A stretch of DNA of 13,087 nucleotides, from NCBI GenBank assembly GCA_031257955.1, contig JAIRNQ010000265.1, positions 1-13,087 of the forward strand, read 5' to 3'. The stretch comes from Deltaproteobacteria bacterium. Lineage in GTDB: Bacteria > Desulfobacterota > Desulfarculia > Adiutricales > Adiutricaceae. The notes below the pieces were generated by a model, which saw only the letters and a program-made list of their open reading frames with translations, had not been told where the DNA came from and did not search any database. The translations under genes and the position numbers were made by a program. This document shows positions 1 to 6,070 of the stretch, piece by piece (position 1 is the stretch's first letter; each line of letters opens with the position of its first letter).

Positions 1-1236
1 CGGCTGAAGCTTTTGCATCTGCTTCATGGACTTGTAGCTTTTGGCGGTCAGCGGGGCCAAGGCGACTTTGATCAATATGGTCACGATGATTATGGCCAGG
101 CCGTAATTGCCCACCAGGCCATAAAAGGCCCGAAGGAGCCAGGCCAAGGGCCTGGCCAGAAAGCCAAACCAGCCCAGATCCACGCTCCGGTCTAGCGAGT
201 GCCCGGCCGACTCCAGGGCCAGGTTGTCCTTGGGCCCGTAGTAAACAGAAAAATCGAAGCCGTCGGCCCCGCCGGGATTTAGGCTCATGGGCCAGGAGGC
301 CACGATTAACGTCCCCTGGGGAGGCCTTTGGGCGGCCTGGAAGCGCAGCCCGGCCGGATCGGCCTGGCCGGAACCTTGGCCGCCAAGAACCATGGCCGTC
401 AAAAAATATTGGCTCATGTAGCCCAGCCATTCGGACTGGGCGCTCGCGCCCAGATCCCTCAGCTTGGCCCCGGCCTTGCCCACGGCCGCCGTGAAGAGCT
501 GACCGCCCAGAAAGCCGGCCACGTAGTCGTAACGACCGGACCGGCCGTCAAAGGGGTTGGCCACCAAAGTCATGCCCAGACGCCCGGCGTAAGCCGATCT
601 CTGGCTAAGGTTTGTGGCCTTAACCGTTTGCCCTATTAAGTAGCTGCCCGGGGAAAAGGTGTAGGTCCTCTCCAGCTCCAAGCCTTTGTTGGTCCGGCCG
701 GTAAAGACAATCTTGCCCGGGGTACCTTCGACCTTGAGGGCCTCCTTGTCGGCCGCGAAGCGCATGGACGAGAGATCCAGATAATCGGCCTCGTTGATGT
801 AGACCCGCAAAGACAGGGGCAACTCCTCCTGGCCGGGCACGGTCACCACCAGCTCCTGATTTTTAACCGGAGCCTTGCCGCCCCGCCTGGTGGCCTTGTA
901 TTTCTTTAGGGTCAGCGATTTCAGCCGCCCGCCCGCTTCGGTAAAAACGGCCGAGTATTCCGGGGTCTCGACCAAAACGTCCCTGGCCGGAACCGCCGGT
1001 ACCGCTTCCGGCTCGACCACCGGCTCCTCCGCCGCCCCCACCGTGTCCGCCGAACCAGCCGAGTCCACCGGACCCACCGAGTCGCCCGTTATCACCGGCG
1101 TCCCCGCTCCCGACTGGGCCGTTTGGGCCGGCTTGGGCGGCGCCTTGGGCTGGGGAAAAAGGATCGGGTAGATAAAGTTTACCAAGGCGAAAAAAACCAC
1201 CATGGCAACCAGGGCTAGAAGCGTTCGTTTATCCAT
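1..1236 (-). CDS. yidC: Membrane protein insertase YidC, N-terminal 412 residues (partial)
   Basis: YidC inserts and folds inner-membrane proteins, alone or with SecYEG. Reading leftward from the ATG at 1236 the frame stays open to the window edge, so the C-terminal membrane segments are missing. Residues 1-28 (MDKRTLLALVAMVVFFALVN...) form the first membrane segment. A Pro/Ala/Thr/Val-rich linker of about 50 residues follows, then a long periplasmic domain typical of Gram-negative YidC. The conserved core begins near residue 359 and includes GNYGLAIIIVTILIK and LTAKSYKSMKQMQKLQP, which aligns with E. coli GNWGFSIIIITFIVR...LQP. The basic groove residue (E. coli Arg366) is Lys390 here, a common substitution. 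An AGGGGA sequence about 11 bases upstream supports this start. The gene lies 159 bases downstream of yidD; that gap contains a short GGGCCAACGCC direct repeat. Confidence 0.95.
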   Translation of the reverse strand, partial: MDKRTLLALVAMVVFFALVNFIYPILFPQPKAPPKPAQTAQSGAGTPVITGDSVGPVDSAGSADTVGAAEEPVVEPEAVPAVPARDVLVETPEYSAVFTEAGGRLKSLTLKKYKATRRGGKAPVKNQELVVTVPGQEELPLSLRVYINEADYLDLSSMRFAADKEALKVEGTPGKIVFTGRTNKGLELERTYTFSPGSYLIGQTVKATNLSQRSAYAGRLGMTLVANPFDGRSGRYDYVAGFLGGQLFTAAVGKAGAKLRDLGASAQSEWLGYMSQYFLTAMVLGGQGSGQADPAGLRFQAAQRPPQGTLIVASWPMSLNPGGADGFDFSVYYGPKDNLALESAGHSLDRSVDLGWFGFLARPLAWLLRAFYGLVGNYGLAIIIVTILIKVALAPLTAKSYKSMKQMQKLQP

Positions 1237-1395
1237 CAATGGAAAATCCCCTATCGAAAAACTGCCCCGACCGCCCCGGACGGGCAGGCCGGGCCAACGC
1301 CGGGCCAACGCCGGTCTCGTTTACTTTACTCTTGGGCTAACTTTGGCCCCAGGACCAACGCCCTCGGCCCAACCTTGGCCGCCCATGGGCCCAGC

Positions 1396-1815
1396 CTAAG
1401 GGCGCTTGGGCGACTGGCCGGCCTTGGGCTTTCTTGGCGGCACCGGGTCGTATCCCCCGGGAAAAAACGGGTTGCAGCGCAGGATTCGCTTAAAACTAAG
1501 CCAAAATCCCACAAAAGGGCCATGCCGGGCAAAGGACTCGGCCGAGTAAGTCGAGCAAGTTGGGTAATATCGGCAGCAGCTGGGCAAAAGTGGCGAGATG
1601 AAGCGTTGGTAAAATTTAATCGTCCCCAGCGCCAAGGCCTGGAGCCACCTCACCGGCGCCGAGTCCCGTCCGGCCGGTTCGTCGGCCGAGTCGCCGACCG
1701 AGTCGCCGACGGGAACGTTTTCGGCCTCGGGCCAAGCCCCGGGGGCTTGTCCGACCTCCGGGAAGGGGTCGGTCCCGGGCGAATCGACGGGGCGCGAATC
1801 AGCGGGGATGGTCAT
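1396..1815 (-). CDS. yidD: Membrane protein insertion efficiency factor YidD with N-terminal extension
   Basis: YidD is a small membrane-associated protein that assists YidC-dependent insertion and is usually encoded between rnpA and yidC, as here. The family core is clear in the C-terminal half: IKFYQRFISPLLPSCCRYYP, then TCSTYS, the FARHG segment, and LRCNPFFPGGYDPVP, with the usual cysteines. The core needs only about 75 residues, but the frame is open far upstream. I chose the ATG at 1815, which overlaps the rnpA stop by 17 bases and suggests translational coupling, giving 139 residues. Alternatives are the ATG at 1926 (176 residues, deep inside rnpA) and a GTG at 1653 just before RWLQALALGTIKFY, which gives a canonical-length protein. 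With the chosen start, about 54 Pro/Asp/Glu/Gly/Ser-rich residues precede the core. Product certain, start uncertain. Confidence 0.88.
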   Translation of the reverse strand: MTIPADSRPVDSPGTDPFPEVGQAPGAWPEAENVPVGDSVGDSADEPAGRDSAPVRWLQALALGTIKFYQRFISPLLPSCCRYYPTCSTYSAESFARHGPFVGFWLSFKRILRCNPFFPGGYDPVPPRKPKAGQSPKRP

Positions 1816-2221
1816 TGGGGCCACCGGGGACGGGCTTGGCCTTTGCGGCCGCGGCTTCCAGAAAAGCCTTAAATTTGGCGGGATCCAAAGGGGCCGACCT
1901 AAAGGGGTCTTGGCCTTGGAGGGCAATGAACAGTAGATCGAAACCGCCGGGCCAGCCCGACTGGTTTAGGCGGAAAAATTCCCTGGCCACCCTCTTGAAA
2001 CGGTTCCTGGCCGTAGCCTTGCCGACCTTTTTGGTGGCCGTTACCCCCAGGCGGTGCCGCCCCAGCCCGTTGGCCTTGGCCACCACCAAAAAAGGCCCGG
2101 CCTTGAGACGAAACTGGTTCGGCCCGGCCATGGCCAAGTACGATTGCCGGCTGAGCAGCCTCCGCTCCTTGGGGTAGGACAAATCGGGCCCCTCGGCCCG
2201 CTTTCCGCCCGGGGGGTCCAT
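1799..2221 (-). CDS. rnpA: Ribonuclease P protein component
   Basis: RnpA binds the catalytic RNase P RNA and helps it recognise and cleave the 5' leader of precursor tRNAs. The diagnostic basic motif is present as KKVGKATARNRFKRVAREFFR (residues 64-84), containing the family ARNRFKR signature at 71-77. It is preceded by a family-typical YPKERRLLSR segment and a short beta-rich stretch (PFLVVAKAN). The protein is 140 residues, slightly long for the family, with a tail rich in Ala, Lys and Pro. The ATG at 2221 has no clear ribosome binding site. A TTG at 2182, six bases after a GAGGGG, would give 127 residues and may be the real start. It follows rpmH by 27 bases and overlaps the upstream part of yidD. 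Confidence 0.93.
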   Translation of the reverse strand: MDPPGGKRAEGPDLSYPKERRLLSRQSYLAMAGPNQFRLKAGPFLVVAKANGLGRHRLGVTATKKVGKATARNRFKRVAREFFRLNQSGWPGGFDLLFIALQGQDPFRSAPLDPAKFKAFLEAAAAKAKPVPGGPNDHPR

Positions 2222-2248
2222 GGGTAGGGGTCCGACGGGCTGGCCGGC

Positions 2249-2383
2249 TTAGACGGCCAGCCTGACCCGGCCCTTGGCCCGCCGGCGACGGATGACCGCC
2301 GCTCCGCCGCGGGTTCTCATGCGGACCAGAAAACCGTGGGTTCTCTTCCTTCTGACGTTATGGGGTTGGAAAGTTCTTTTCAT
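2249..2383 (-). CDS. rpmH: 50S ribosomal protein L34
   Basis: This 44-residue, very basic protein is a structural component of the large ribosomal subunit. It begins MKRTFQPHNVRRKRTHGF and ends RRRRAKGRVRLAV, matching L34 over its full length with no indel. An AGGTGA sequence lies about seven bases upstream of the ATG. rnpA follows after 27 bases, the near-universal rpmH-rnpA pairing, and both are probably co-transcribed. No dnaA is visible beside it; the next gene upstream is dksA. Confidence 0.97.
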   Translation of the reverse strand: MKRTFQPHNVRRKRTHGFLVRMRTRGGAAVIRRRRAKGRVRLAV

Positions 2384-2403
2384 GGCCTTCACCTAAGCGT
2401 TCC

Positions 2404-2421
2404 CTTCGTCCCGAGACGAAG
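2404..2421 (-). promoter_or_regulatory. Hairpin in the rpmH leader
   Basis: A perfect 7-bp inverted repeat, CTTCGTC and GACGAAG, with a four-base loop. It lies 20 bases upstream of the rpmH start and would sit in the rpmH 5' leader. A second inverted repeat (TATCCC / GGGATA, 2446-2465) lies just upstream. A role in controlling rpmH-rnpA expression is inference. Confidence 0.4.
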
Positions 2422-2472
2422 TGGTTATTGTTGCTTGATTTTTTCTATCCCGTTTCGGAGGGATACTCACCC

Positions 2473-2501
2473 GGGCACCGTTCCCCCACTGGGACGTGCC
2501 C
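2473..2501 (-). terminator. GC-rich hairpin after dksA, possible terminator
   Basis: The arms GGGCACCGTTCCC and GGGACGTGCCC can form about 11 pairs with two single-base bulges and a five-base loop. It lies 27 bases past the dksA stop on the minus strand. There is no T tract after it, so it could equally be a processing or leader structure for rpmH. Confidence 0.3.
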
Positions 2502-2527
2502 CAACCGAAGGCTCGCCTCCGATCGCC

Positions 2528-2890
2528 TTACTCGCCGCGGGCTTTTTCCAGGGCCTCAGACTTTTTCTTGCAGTCTATGCACAAAGTGGTGACCGGCCTA
2601 GCCTCAAGCCGTTTTATGCTAATGTCCCCACCGCATGACTCGCATATACCAAAGTCGCCGGTCTCGATGCGCTCCAAGGCCTCGTTGATTTTGGTCAGGA
2701 GCATACGCTCTCTCTCGCGCAGCCTTAAAGTGAAGCTACGGTCGGACTCGATGGAGGCCCGATCCGTGGGATCGGGGTAGTTATCTGACTGGTCGTTCAT
2801 GTCAGAGACGGTGTCATCGGCGTTTTGAAGCACCTCGTCGCGTTGCCGCGTCAAGATCTCTTTGAAACGCTCCAACTGGTCTTCGTCCAT
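2528..2890 (-). CDS. dksA: RNA polymerase-binding transcription factor DksA
   Basis: DksA binds the secondary channel of RNA polymerase and, with ppGpp, adjusts transcription of rRNA, ribosomal protein and amino-acid genes. Counting from this ATG, the protein has 120 residues: a coiled-coil with the tip motif DPTDRAS, which preserves the D-x-x-D-x-A residues needed for activity, then a four-cysteine zinc finger (CESC ... CIDC, cysteines at 83, 86, 104 and 107). An upstream in-frame GTG at 2896 is possible. However, the sequence GGAGTGATTATG places a good GGAG five bases before the ATG at 2890, and the GTG overlaps that GGAG, so the ATG is preferred. It lies just upstream of rpmH-rnpA-yidD-yidC on the same strand and has its own promoter. 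Confidence 0.94.
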   Translation of the reverse strand: MDEDQLERFKEILTRQRDEVLQNADDTVSDMNDQSDNYPDPTDRASIESDRSFTLRLRERERMLLTKINEALERIETGDFGICESCGGDISIKRLEARPVTTLCIDCKKKSEALEKARGE

Positions 2891-2966
2891 AATCACTCCG
2901 GCAAATGGTGCGAATAATAATTATTGGCCAACAGGGATCCGATAACCCGGGTCACCTGAATCCGTC

Positions 2967-2995
2967 ATAATAGCAAACAGCAACAATTATTGCAA
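2967..2995 (-). promoter_or_regulatory. Sigma70-type promoter for dksA
   Basis: On the minus strand, TTGCAA (2995-2990, 4 of 6 to consensus) and TATTAT (2972-2967, 5 of 6) are separated by exactly 17 bases. Transcription would start near 2960, giving a leader of about 70 bases before dksA. This is among the clearest promoter matches in the window. Confidence 0.6.
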
Positions 2996-3436
2996 AGGGA
3001 AAAATTACCCATACCCCCCACCAGTACCAATCTAAAAATCCCCACCGCCGGCCTTCCCGCCCAGTCTCCCTGATAAATCCTCCCCCACCCCCTTCGCCCG
3101 GTCTCCAGTAGTAATCCTCACTTTGGCACTATAACTATCATCCCTTGCCTCCCAAAATTATTTTATATCTAACCAACTAACCAAAATCTTCCCCGAGCAT
3201 ATTAAATTCTTCTAATAACCCCATTTATCCAACCCCTATACGCTCTTTTGCCACCATTACAAAATCCCCTCCCAACCGCTCCTCGTTAACCCAAGTCTAA
3301 TATATTGATTTGAGCCAAATTTTAACCCAATTTTACCAAAATTAATTCTATACCTCCCCATAATCGATTTTTTCCTACACTCTAATTGCCGTAATAAGTA
3401 AACACTACCGACTCTTCGCGCTCCAACCAGCCCCCA
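2996..3436. other. Non-coding, G-poor and AT-rich tract
   Basis: No credible open frame on either strand. The plus strand is strikingly short of G: I count about 32 G in 3001-3420 (about 8%), with C several times more frequent. The left half is pyrimidine-rich with many CCC runs. The right half (about 3121-3420) is AT-rich, unlike the surrounding GC-rich DNA. Nothing recognisable beyond this composition; one weak DnaA-box-like sequence (TTATCCAAC, 3225-3233) is probably chance. Confidence 0.7.
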
Positions 3437-3634
3437 CCGCCAGTCGCCAAAAACCTTTACCCGACAACGGCCACACTGCCCGCGCCTTTGGGCGGCCCCT
3501 CACCGCCGGTCGCCAAAAACCTTTACCCGACAACGGCCCCACGGCCTGGCAACCAGCTCGCCGCACAACCGCCGGTCGCCAAAAACCTTTACCCGACAAC
3601 GGCCCCACGGCCCGCGTCTTTGGTCGGCCCCTTA
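3437..3634. repeat. Tandem array of three 66-bp repeats
   Basis: Units start at 3437, 3503 and 3569, exactly 66 bases apart. The first 45 or so bases of each unit (CCGCCGGTCGCC, then AAAAACCTTTACCCGACAAC and GGCC) are nearly identical. The second halves alternate: units 1 and 3 share CCCGCG.CTTTGG.CGGCCCC, while unit 2 instead resembles the sequence just upstream of unit 1 (AACCAGC...). This suggests an older 132-bp unit. Each conserved half can fold through GTCG/CGAC plus CCG/CGG arms. Because 66 is a multiple of three, open frames cross the array on both strands; I regard these as by-products. Confidence 0.85.
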
Positions 3635-3724
3635 CCGCCCCCGATCGTCCTCGCCATCCCCACGGCAGCTCCGTGCCCGACGGCCAAGTATGGACGAATA
3701 TCGCTACCGCGTCTCGATTATCCC

Positions 3725-3753
3725 TTGACAAACACACTTTCAGGCTTTAAACT
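3725..3753 (+). promoter_or_regulatory. Promoter-like TTGACA / TAAACT pair with no adjacent gene
   Basis: A perfect -35 hexamer TTGACA (3725-3730), a 17-base spacer and TAAACT (3748-3753, 4 of 6). Transcription would begin near 3760, about 570 bases before the first paralog gene at 4330. It may drive a long leader for that gene family or a small RNA. Confidence 0.45.
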
Positions 3754-3760
3754 TAAGCCC

Positions 3761-3803
3761 AAAAGATAAAGTTACGTTTCATGACTTTAGAATAATATCT
3801 TTT
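3761..3803 (+). other. 8-bp inverted repeat at the predicted transcript start
   Basis: AAAAGATA (3761-3768) and TATCTTTT (3796-3803) are perfect inverted repeats around 27 bases, with a smaller AAGT/ACTT pair inside. The left arm begins at the start predicted for the promoter at 3725. The stem is AT-rich and weak; it could be a 5' end stabiliser or an operator. Confidence 0.35.
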
Positions 3804-3981
3804 CGCAATTAAAATCTATTAATAAAGCTAATTTTTTATCGTTTTAGATCATGTAGCCGGCTAACAGTATAAGTTTATATACATGGGTCTAAGCAAAGCG
3901 ACACTAATGCCGGTGGCCTGAATGTCGCCAGATTGGTCCCGTTTTAGCCAGGCCCAGTTTTCCGGCCAAGTTTACCGCGAA
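3804..3981. other. AT-rich spacer, nothing identified
   Basis: No open frame or RNA gene was recognised. A TATAAG sequence at 3868-3873 has no matching -35 box. Base composition returns to GC-rich after about 3900. Confidence 0.5.
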
Positions 3982-4120
3982 TTTACGGCCATGGCGCCAT
4001 GGCCGCCCTTGGCGCCTCAAGTCTTTTAGCTACACCCGCGACCGAGACGAAGTTTACGGCCATGGCGCCATGTCAGCCTTTGGCGCCTCAAGGCTTTTAG
4101 CTTCACCCGCGGCCGAGACG
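3982..4120. repeat. 71-bp direct repeat, two copies, each with a palindrome
   Basis: Copies begin at 3982 and 4053 (TTTACGGCCATGGCGCCATG) and stay similar through TTGGCGCCTCAAG.CTTTTAGCT, ACCCGCG.CCGAGACG, with only a handful of differences. Copy 1 contains a perfect 20-bp palindrome at 3986-4005 centred on ATGGCGCCAT. Copy 2 keeps 12 bp of it (4061-4072). The period is not a multiple of three, so coding constraint does not explain it. It lies upstream of the secreted paralog cluster and could be a protein-binding site. Confidence 0.8.
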
Positions 4121-4329
4121 GTGACGGCCCCGACAAGTCGGATTAACGAGGCGGACGAGATTTTTGGGCAGAGAACTACCGGCCTCTTTCGATTGGGCCC
4201 AGGTAACCGCCTCCCCTGGGCGCGACAAACCTACGCTTTCCCGTTTACCCAAATCAGTAAATCTAACCGCTAAATTTTTAACCCACCGGGACTTCCCAGG
4301 AGTCCTCGGAGATGGAAGGGGGAGAAGGC
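4121..4329 (+). other. Leader region of the first paralog
   Basis: No gene. A small inverted repeat GGACT/AGTCC (about 4289-4305) precedes the sequence GATGGAAGGGGGAGAAGGC, whose GGAGAAGG is the ribosome binding site for the ATG at 4330. The same stretch recurs almost unchanged in front of the second paralog. Confidence 0.5.
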
Positions 4330-4800
4330 ATGAAAAAATCGGTCTCGTTTAAGTCGGGCCCATGGGGTCGGTTAAATATGGCGATCGGACTCGCCAGCTT
4401 CATCGCCACCGCGGCACTTTTCGCTTTCCCGTCGGCCGGGCCTTTGGCGGCCCAAGAAAAGTGGCCCTGGGAAGGAGCGATCTCTATTTGGCATAGCGAC
4501 GCCCTTTTTCAAAACCAGGGATACACGCTCTACGCCTTTACCGCCGACGCCTTTTGGACAAGTAGTTGGCATACCATCGAAGACTTGGTGATTACGACCG
4601 ATCGGGGTGAGATCACTTTTGTAGACGCGATGAACGGCTCACACGGCGGACGTTATGGCGAAGGCGAGATGGAATCCCAAGAAGATTTTGACGAAATCGT
4701 TATCCTAAAGGCCACCTGCAAGTCCGACGGAAAGCTATATGACGTCACCGATATTATCGAAATTAGAGATTTCAAGCCCCTTAAGATTAGGAAAAGGTAA
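4330..4800 (+). CDS. Secreted tandem-family protein, paralog 1 (unknown function)
   Basis: I do not recognise this 156-residue protein. The start at 4330 has GGAGAAGG directly upstream and aligns with paralog 2; an in-frame ATG at 4312 would add six residues that paralog 2 lacks. Residues 1-42 look like a signal peptide: basic start (MKKSVSFK), hydrophobic core (LASFIATAALFAF), then AGPLAAQ, with probable signal peptidase I cleavage after PLAA. The mature part, about 115 residues, has the family motifs WPW.G.I.IWHS, EDLVITT.RGEITF, a Gly/Ser segment, IVILKATC and KLYDVTDIIEI, and ends in the basic KIRKR. There is one cysteine, no further membrane segment and no lipobox. Alternating hydrophobic residues suggest an all-beta domain. 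It is first of four tandem copies, roughly 60% identical to paralog 2 by eye. Confidence 0.85.
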   Translation: MKKSVSFKSGPWGRLNMAIGLASFIATAALFAFPSAGPLAAQEKWPWEGAISIWHSDALFQNQGYTLYAFTADAFWTSSWHTIEDLVITTDRGEITFVDAMNGSHGGRYGEGEMESQEDFDEIVILKATCKSDGKLYDVTDIIEIRDFKPLKIRKR

Positions 4801-4925
4801 TCACCTTAGATGTCAAAATAATCTAAGCCTTTACCGACAGGGGCAAGTAAATACCAACCGCGTCCTTGATTAGTCCCGCCGCGCCATTGGCCGCGCCCCG
4901 AGGATAGAGGGAAGGGATCCGGCTG
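4801..4925 (+). repeat. Intergenic sequence duplicated after paralogs 1 and 2 (copy 1)
   Basis: Resembles 5476-5590: both run through a TTAG..GTCAAAA/TTAGTGCCAAAA stretch, GGCCTTTAC.GAC or GCCTTTACCGAC, GATTAGT.CCGC and GGGAAGG.ATCC. The duplicated unit of this cluster therefore includes non-coding DNA. This copy also has a perfect 7-bp inverted repeat, CTTAGAT / ATCTAAG (4805-4827), five bases after the stop of paralog 1, perhaps a weak terminator. Confidence 0.55.
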
Positions 4926-4989
4926 GAAGGTAGCGGCCGCTAAAGCCAAGTCCATGTGGGGGGATTAGTGATGGAAGGGAGGAGAAGGC

Positions 4990-5475
4990 ATGAAAAGATC
5001 GGTCCCGTTTAAGTCGGGCCCATGGAGTCGGTTTAGTCTGGCGGCCAAACTCACCTTCTCCGTCGCCATCTTCATCGCCGCCACCGCGGCGCTTTTCGCC
5101 TTCATGTCGGCCGGGCCTTTGGCGGCCCAAGAAAAGTGGCCCTGGGGCGGAACGATCGATATTTGGCATAGCAACGCCCTTCATCAAAACGAGGGGTACA
5201 CGGCCTACGAGTTTACCGTCGACGCCATCGGCTTAAGTTTCGATCGAAGGATCGAAGATTTGGTGGTTACGACCGATCAGGGCGAGATCGCTTTTGAACG
5301 CGCGGTCAGCGGCTCATCGGGCGATCGTTATGGCCAAGGCAGGCTAACGTCCCATGAGGACTTTCACGAAGTCGTAATCCTAAAGGCCGTCGGCAAGTGC
5401 GATGGAAAGTTATATGACTTAACCGATATTATCGACATTCTGGATTTCGCGCCTCTCACAATTAGGAAAAAGTAA
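4990..5475 (+). CDS. Secreted tandem-family protein, paralog 2 (unknown function)
   Basis: Second member, 161 residues, function not recognised. The ATG at 4990 follows GGAGGAGAAGGC, the same leader as paralog 1. A long signal peptide (MKRSVPFKSGPW..., hydrophobic core FSVAIFIAATAALFAF, then SAGPLAAQ) precedes a domain of about 114 residues: EKWPWGGTIDIWHSN, GYTAYEFTVD, IEDLVVTTDQGEIAF, EVVILKA, KLYDLTDIIDI and the basic end TIRKK. Its single cysteine sits in GKCDGK, two positions downstream of the cysteine in the other three members. It is closest to paralog 1. It is probably exported to the periplasm or beyond; a receptor-binding, adhesive or structural role would all fit and none is shown. 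Confidence 0.85.
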   Translation: MKRSVPFKSGPWSRFSLAAKLTFSVAIFIAATAALFAFMSAGPLAAQEKWPWGGTIDIWHSNALHQNEGYTAYEFTVDAIGLSFDRRIEDLVVTTDQGEIAFERAVSGSSGDRYGQGRLTSHEDFHEVVILKAVGKCDGKLYDLTDIIDILDFAPLTIRKK

Positions 5476-5590
5476 CCTAACTTTAGTGCCAAAACAACCC
5501 TAGGCCTTTACTGACGAGCCACAATTAAAATCGACCGCTTCACCGATTAGTACCGCGGGGTCGCCCCCGGGGAGAATGGGAAGGTATCCA
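5476..5590 (+). repeat. Intergenic sequence duplicated after paralogs 1 and 2 (copy 2)
   Basis: Counterpart of 4801-4925. Here the GGGAAGG.ATCC end of the repeat lies directly before the ATG of paralog 3 and supplies its ribosome binding site. In copy 1 about 65 extra bases intervene before paralog 2. Confidence 0.5.
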
Positions 5591-6070
5591 ATGGAAAAGT
5601 TGTCGCCGCTTAAACCAAGTCCATGGAGTGGAGTTCGTTTGGCGGCCATGGTTATCGCTTTAATCTGGCCGCTTTTGGCGTCCCTCTCGGCCGAGCCTTT
5701 GGCCGCCCAACGAGGCAGACCCTGGGGCGGCACGATCGAAATATGGAACAGCAACTATTTCGGGCTGGACCGTGGCCACTACAACTATAAGTTCACCGTA
5801 GATTTCTCAAACGCGACCTCAACCCGGGGCGGCGCCTTAACCCCCGTGGAGAACTTGGTCATAACCACTAACCACGGCGACATAACTTTTCATGAGACCA
5901 TCAACGGCTCGAACTCCATGCGTTTTGTCGATGCCATGTTATATACCAACGCCCCGATACGGGAGCTGGCCATCCTAGAGGTCACCTGCTACCATCGCGG
6001 ACAAATTTACTACCTGACCGACCTCTTTCGAGTCAGACGATTCGTGCCGGTTGACATATGGATCGAATAA
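5591..6070 (+). CDS. Secreted tandem-family protein, paralog 3 (unknown function, divergent)
   Basis: Third member, 159 residues. The ATG at 5591 has GGAAGG seven bases upstream and aligns with the other family starts; an in-frame ATG at 5576 would add five residues (MGRYP). The signal peptide (MEKLSPLKPSPW, core LAAMVIALIWPLLASL, then AEPLAAQ) precedes a domain keeping PWGGTIEIWNSN, YNYKFTVDF, VENLVITTNHGDITF, INGSNSMRF, LAILEVTC and YYLTDLFRVRRFVPV. It lacks the EKWP start (RGRP instead) and the basic C-terminal tail. It is clearly more diverged from paralogs 1 and 2 and shares the ...RF/KFVP ending with paralog 4. One cysteine in the mature domain. Function unknown. Confidence 0.83.
   Translation: MEKLSPLKPSPWSGVRLAAMVIALIWPLLASLSAEPLAAQRGRPWGGTIEIWNSNYFGLDRGHYNYKFTVDFSNATSTRGGALTPVENLVITTNHGDITFHETINGSNSMRFVDAMLYTNAPIRELAILEVTCYHRGQIYYLTDLFRVRRFVPVDIWIE

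Noticed and set aside
328..1171. Plus-strand open frames over the left end
   Set aside because: They are antisense to yidC, whose translation matches the family throughout this stretch.
3001..3420. Replication origin beside rpmH
   Set aside because: AT-rich location is suggestive, but dnaA is not visible and I found only one weak DnaA-box-like sequence (7 of 9 at 3225). Not enough to call.
3437..3634. CRISPR array
   Set aside because: Only three units; the variable halves are not unique spacers because units 1 and 3 match, the repeat half is about 45 bp, and no cas gene is near. The 40-bp array also lacks unique spacers.
3405..3769. Overlapping repetitive frames on both strands (110 residues minus, 93 residues plus)
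   Set aside because: They arise because the 66-bp repeat period is a multiple of three. Neither has a ribosome binding site or a protein-like composition.
4070..4273. 67-residue frame starting inside the second 71-bp repeat
   Set aside because: Its ATG is part of the palindrome, there is no ribosome binding site, and it resembles no family; probably chance.
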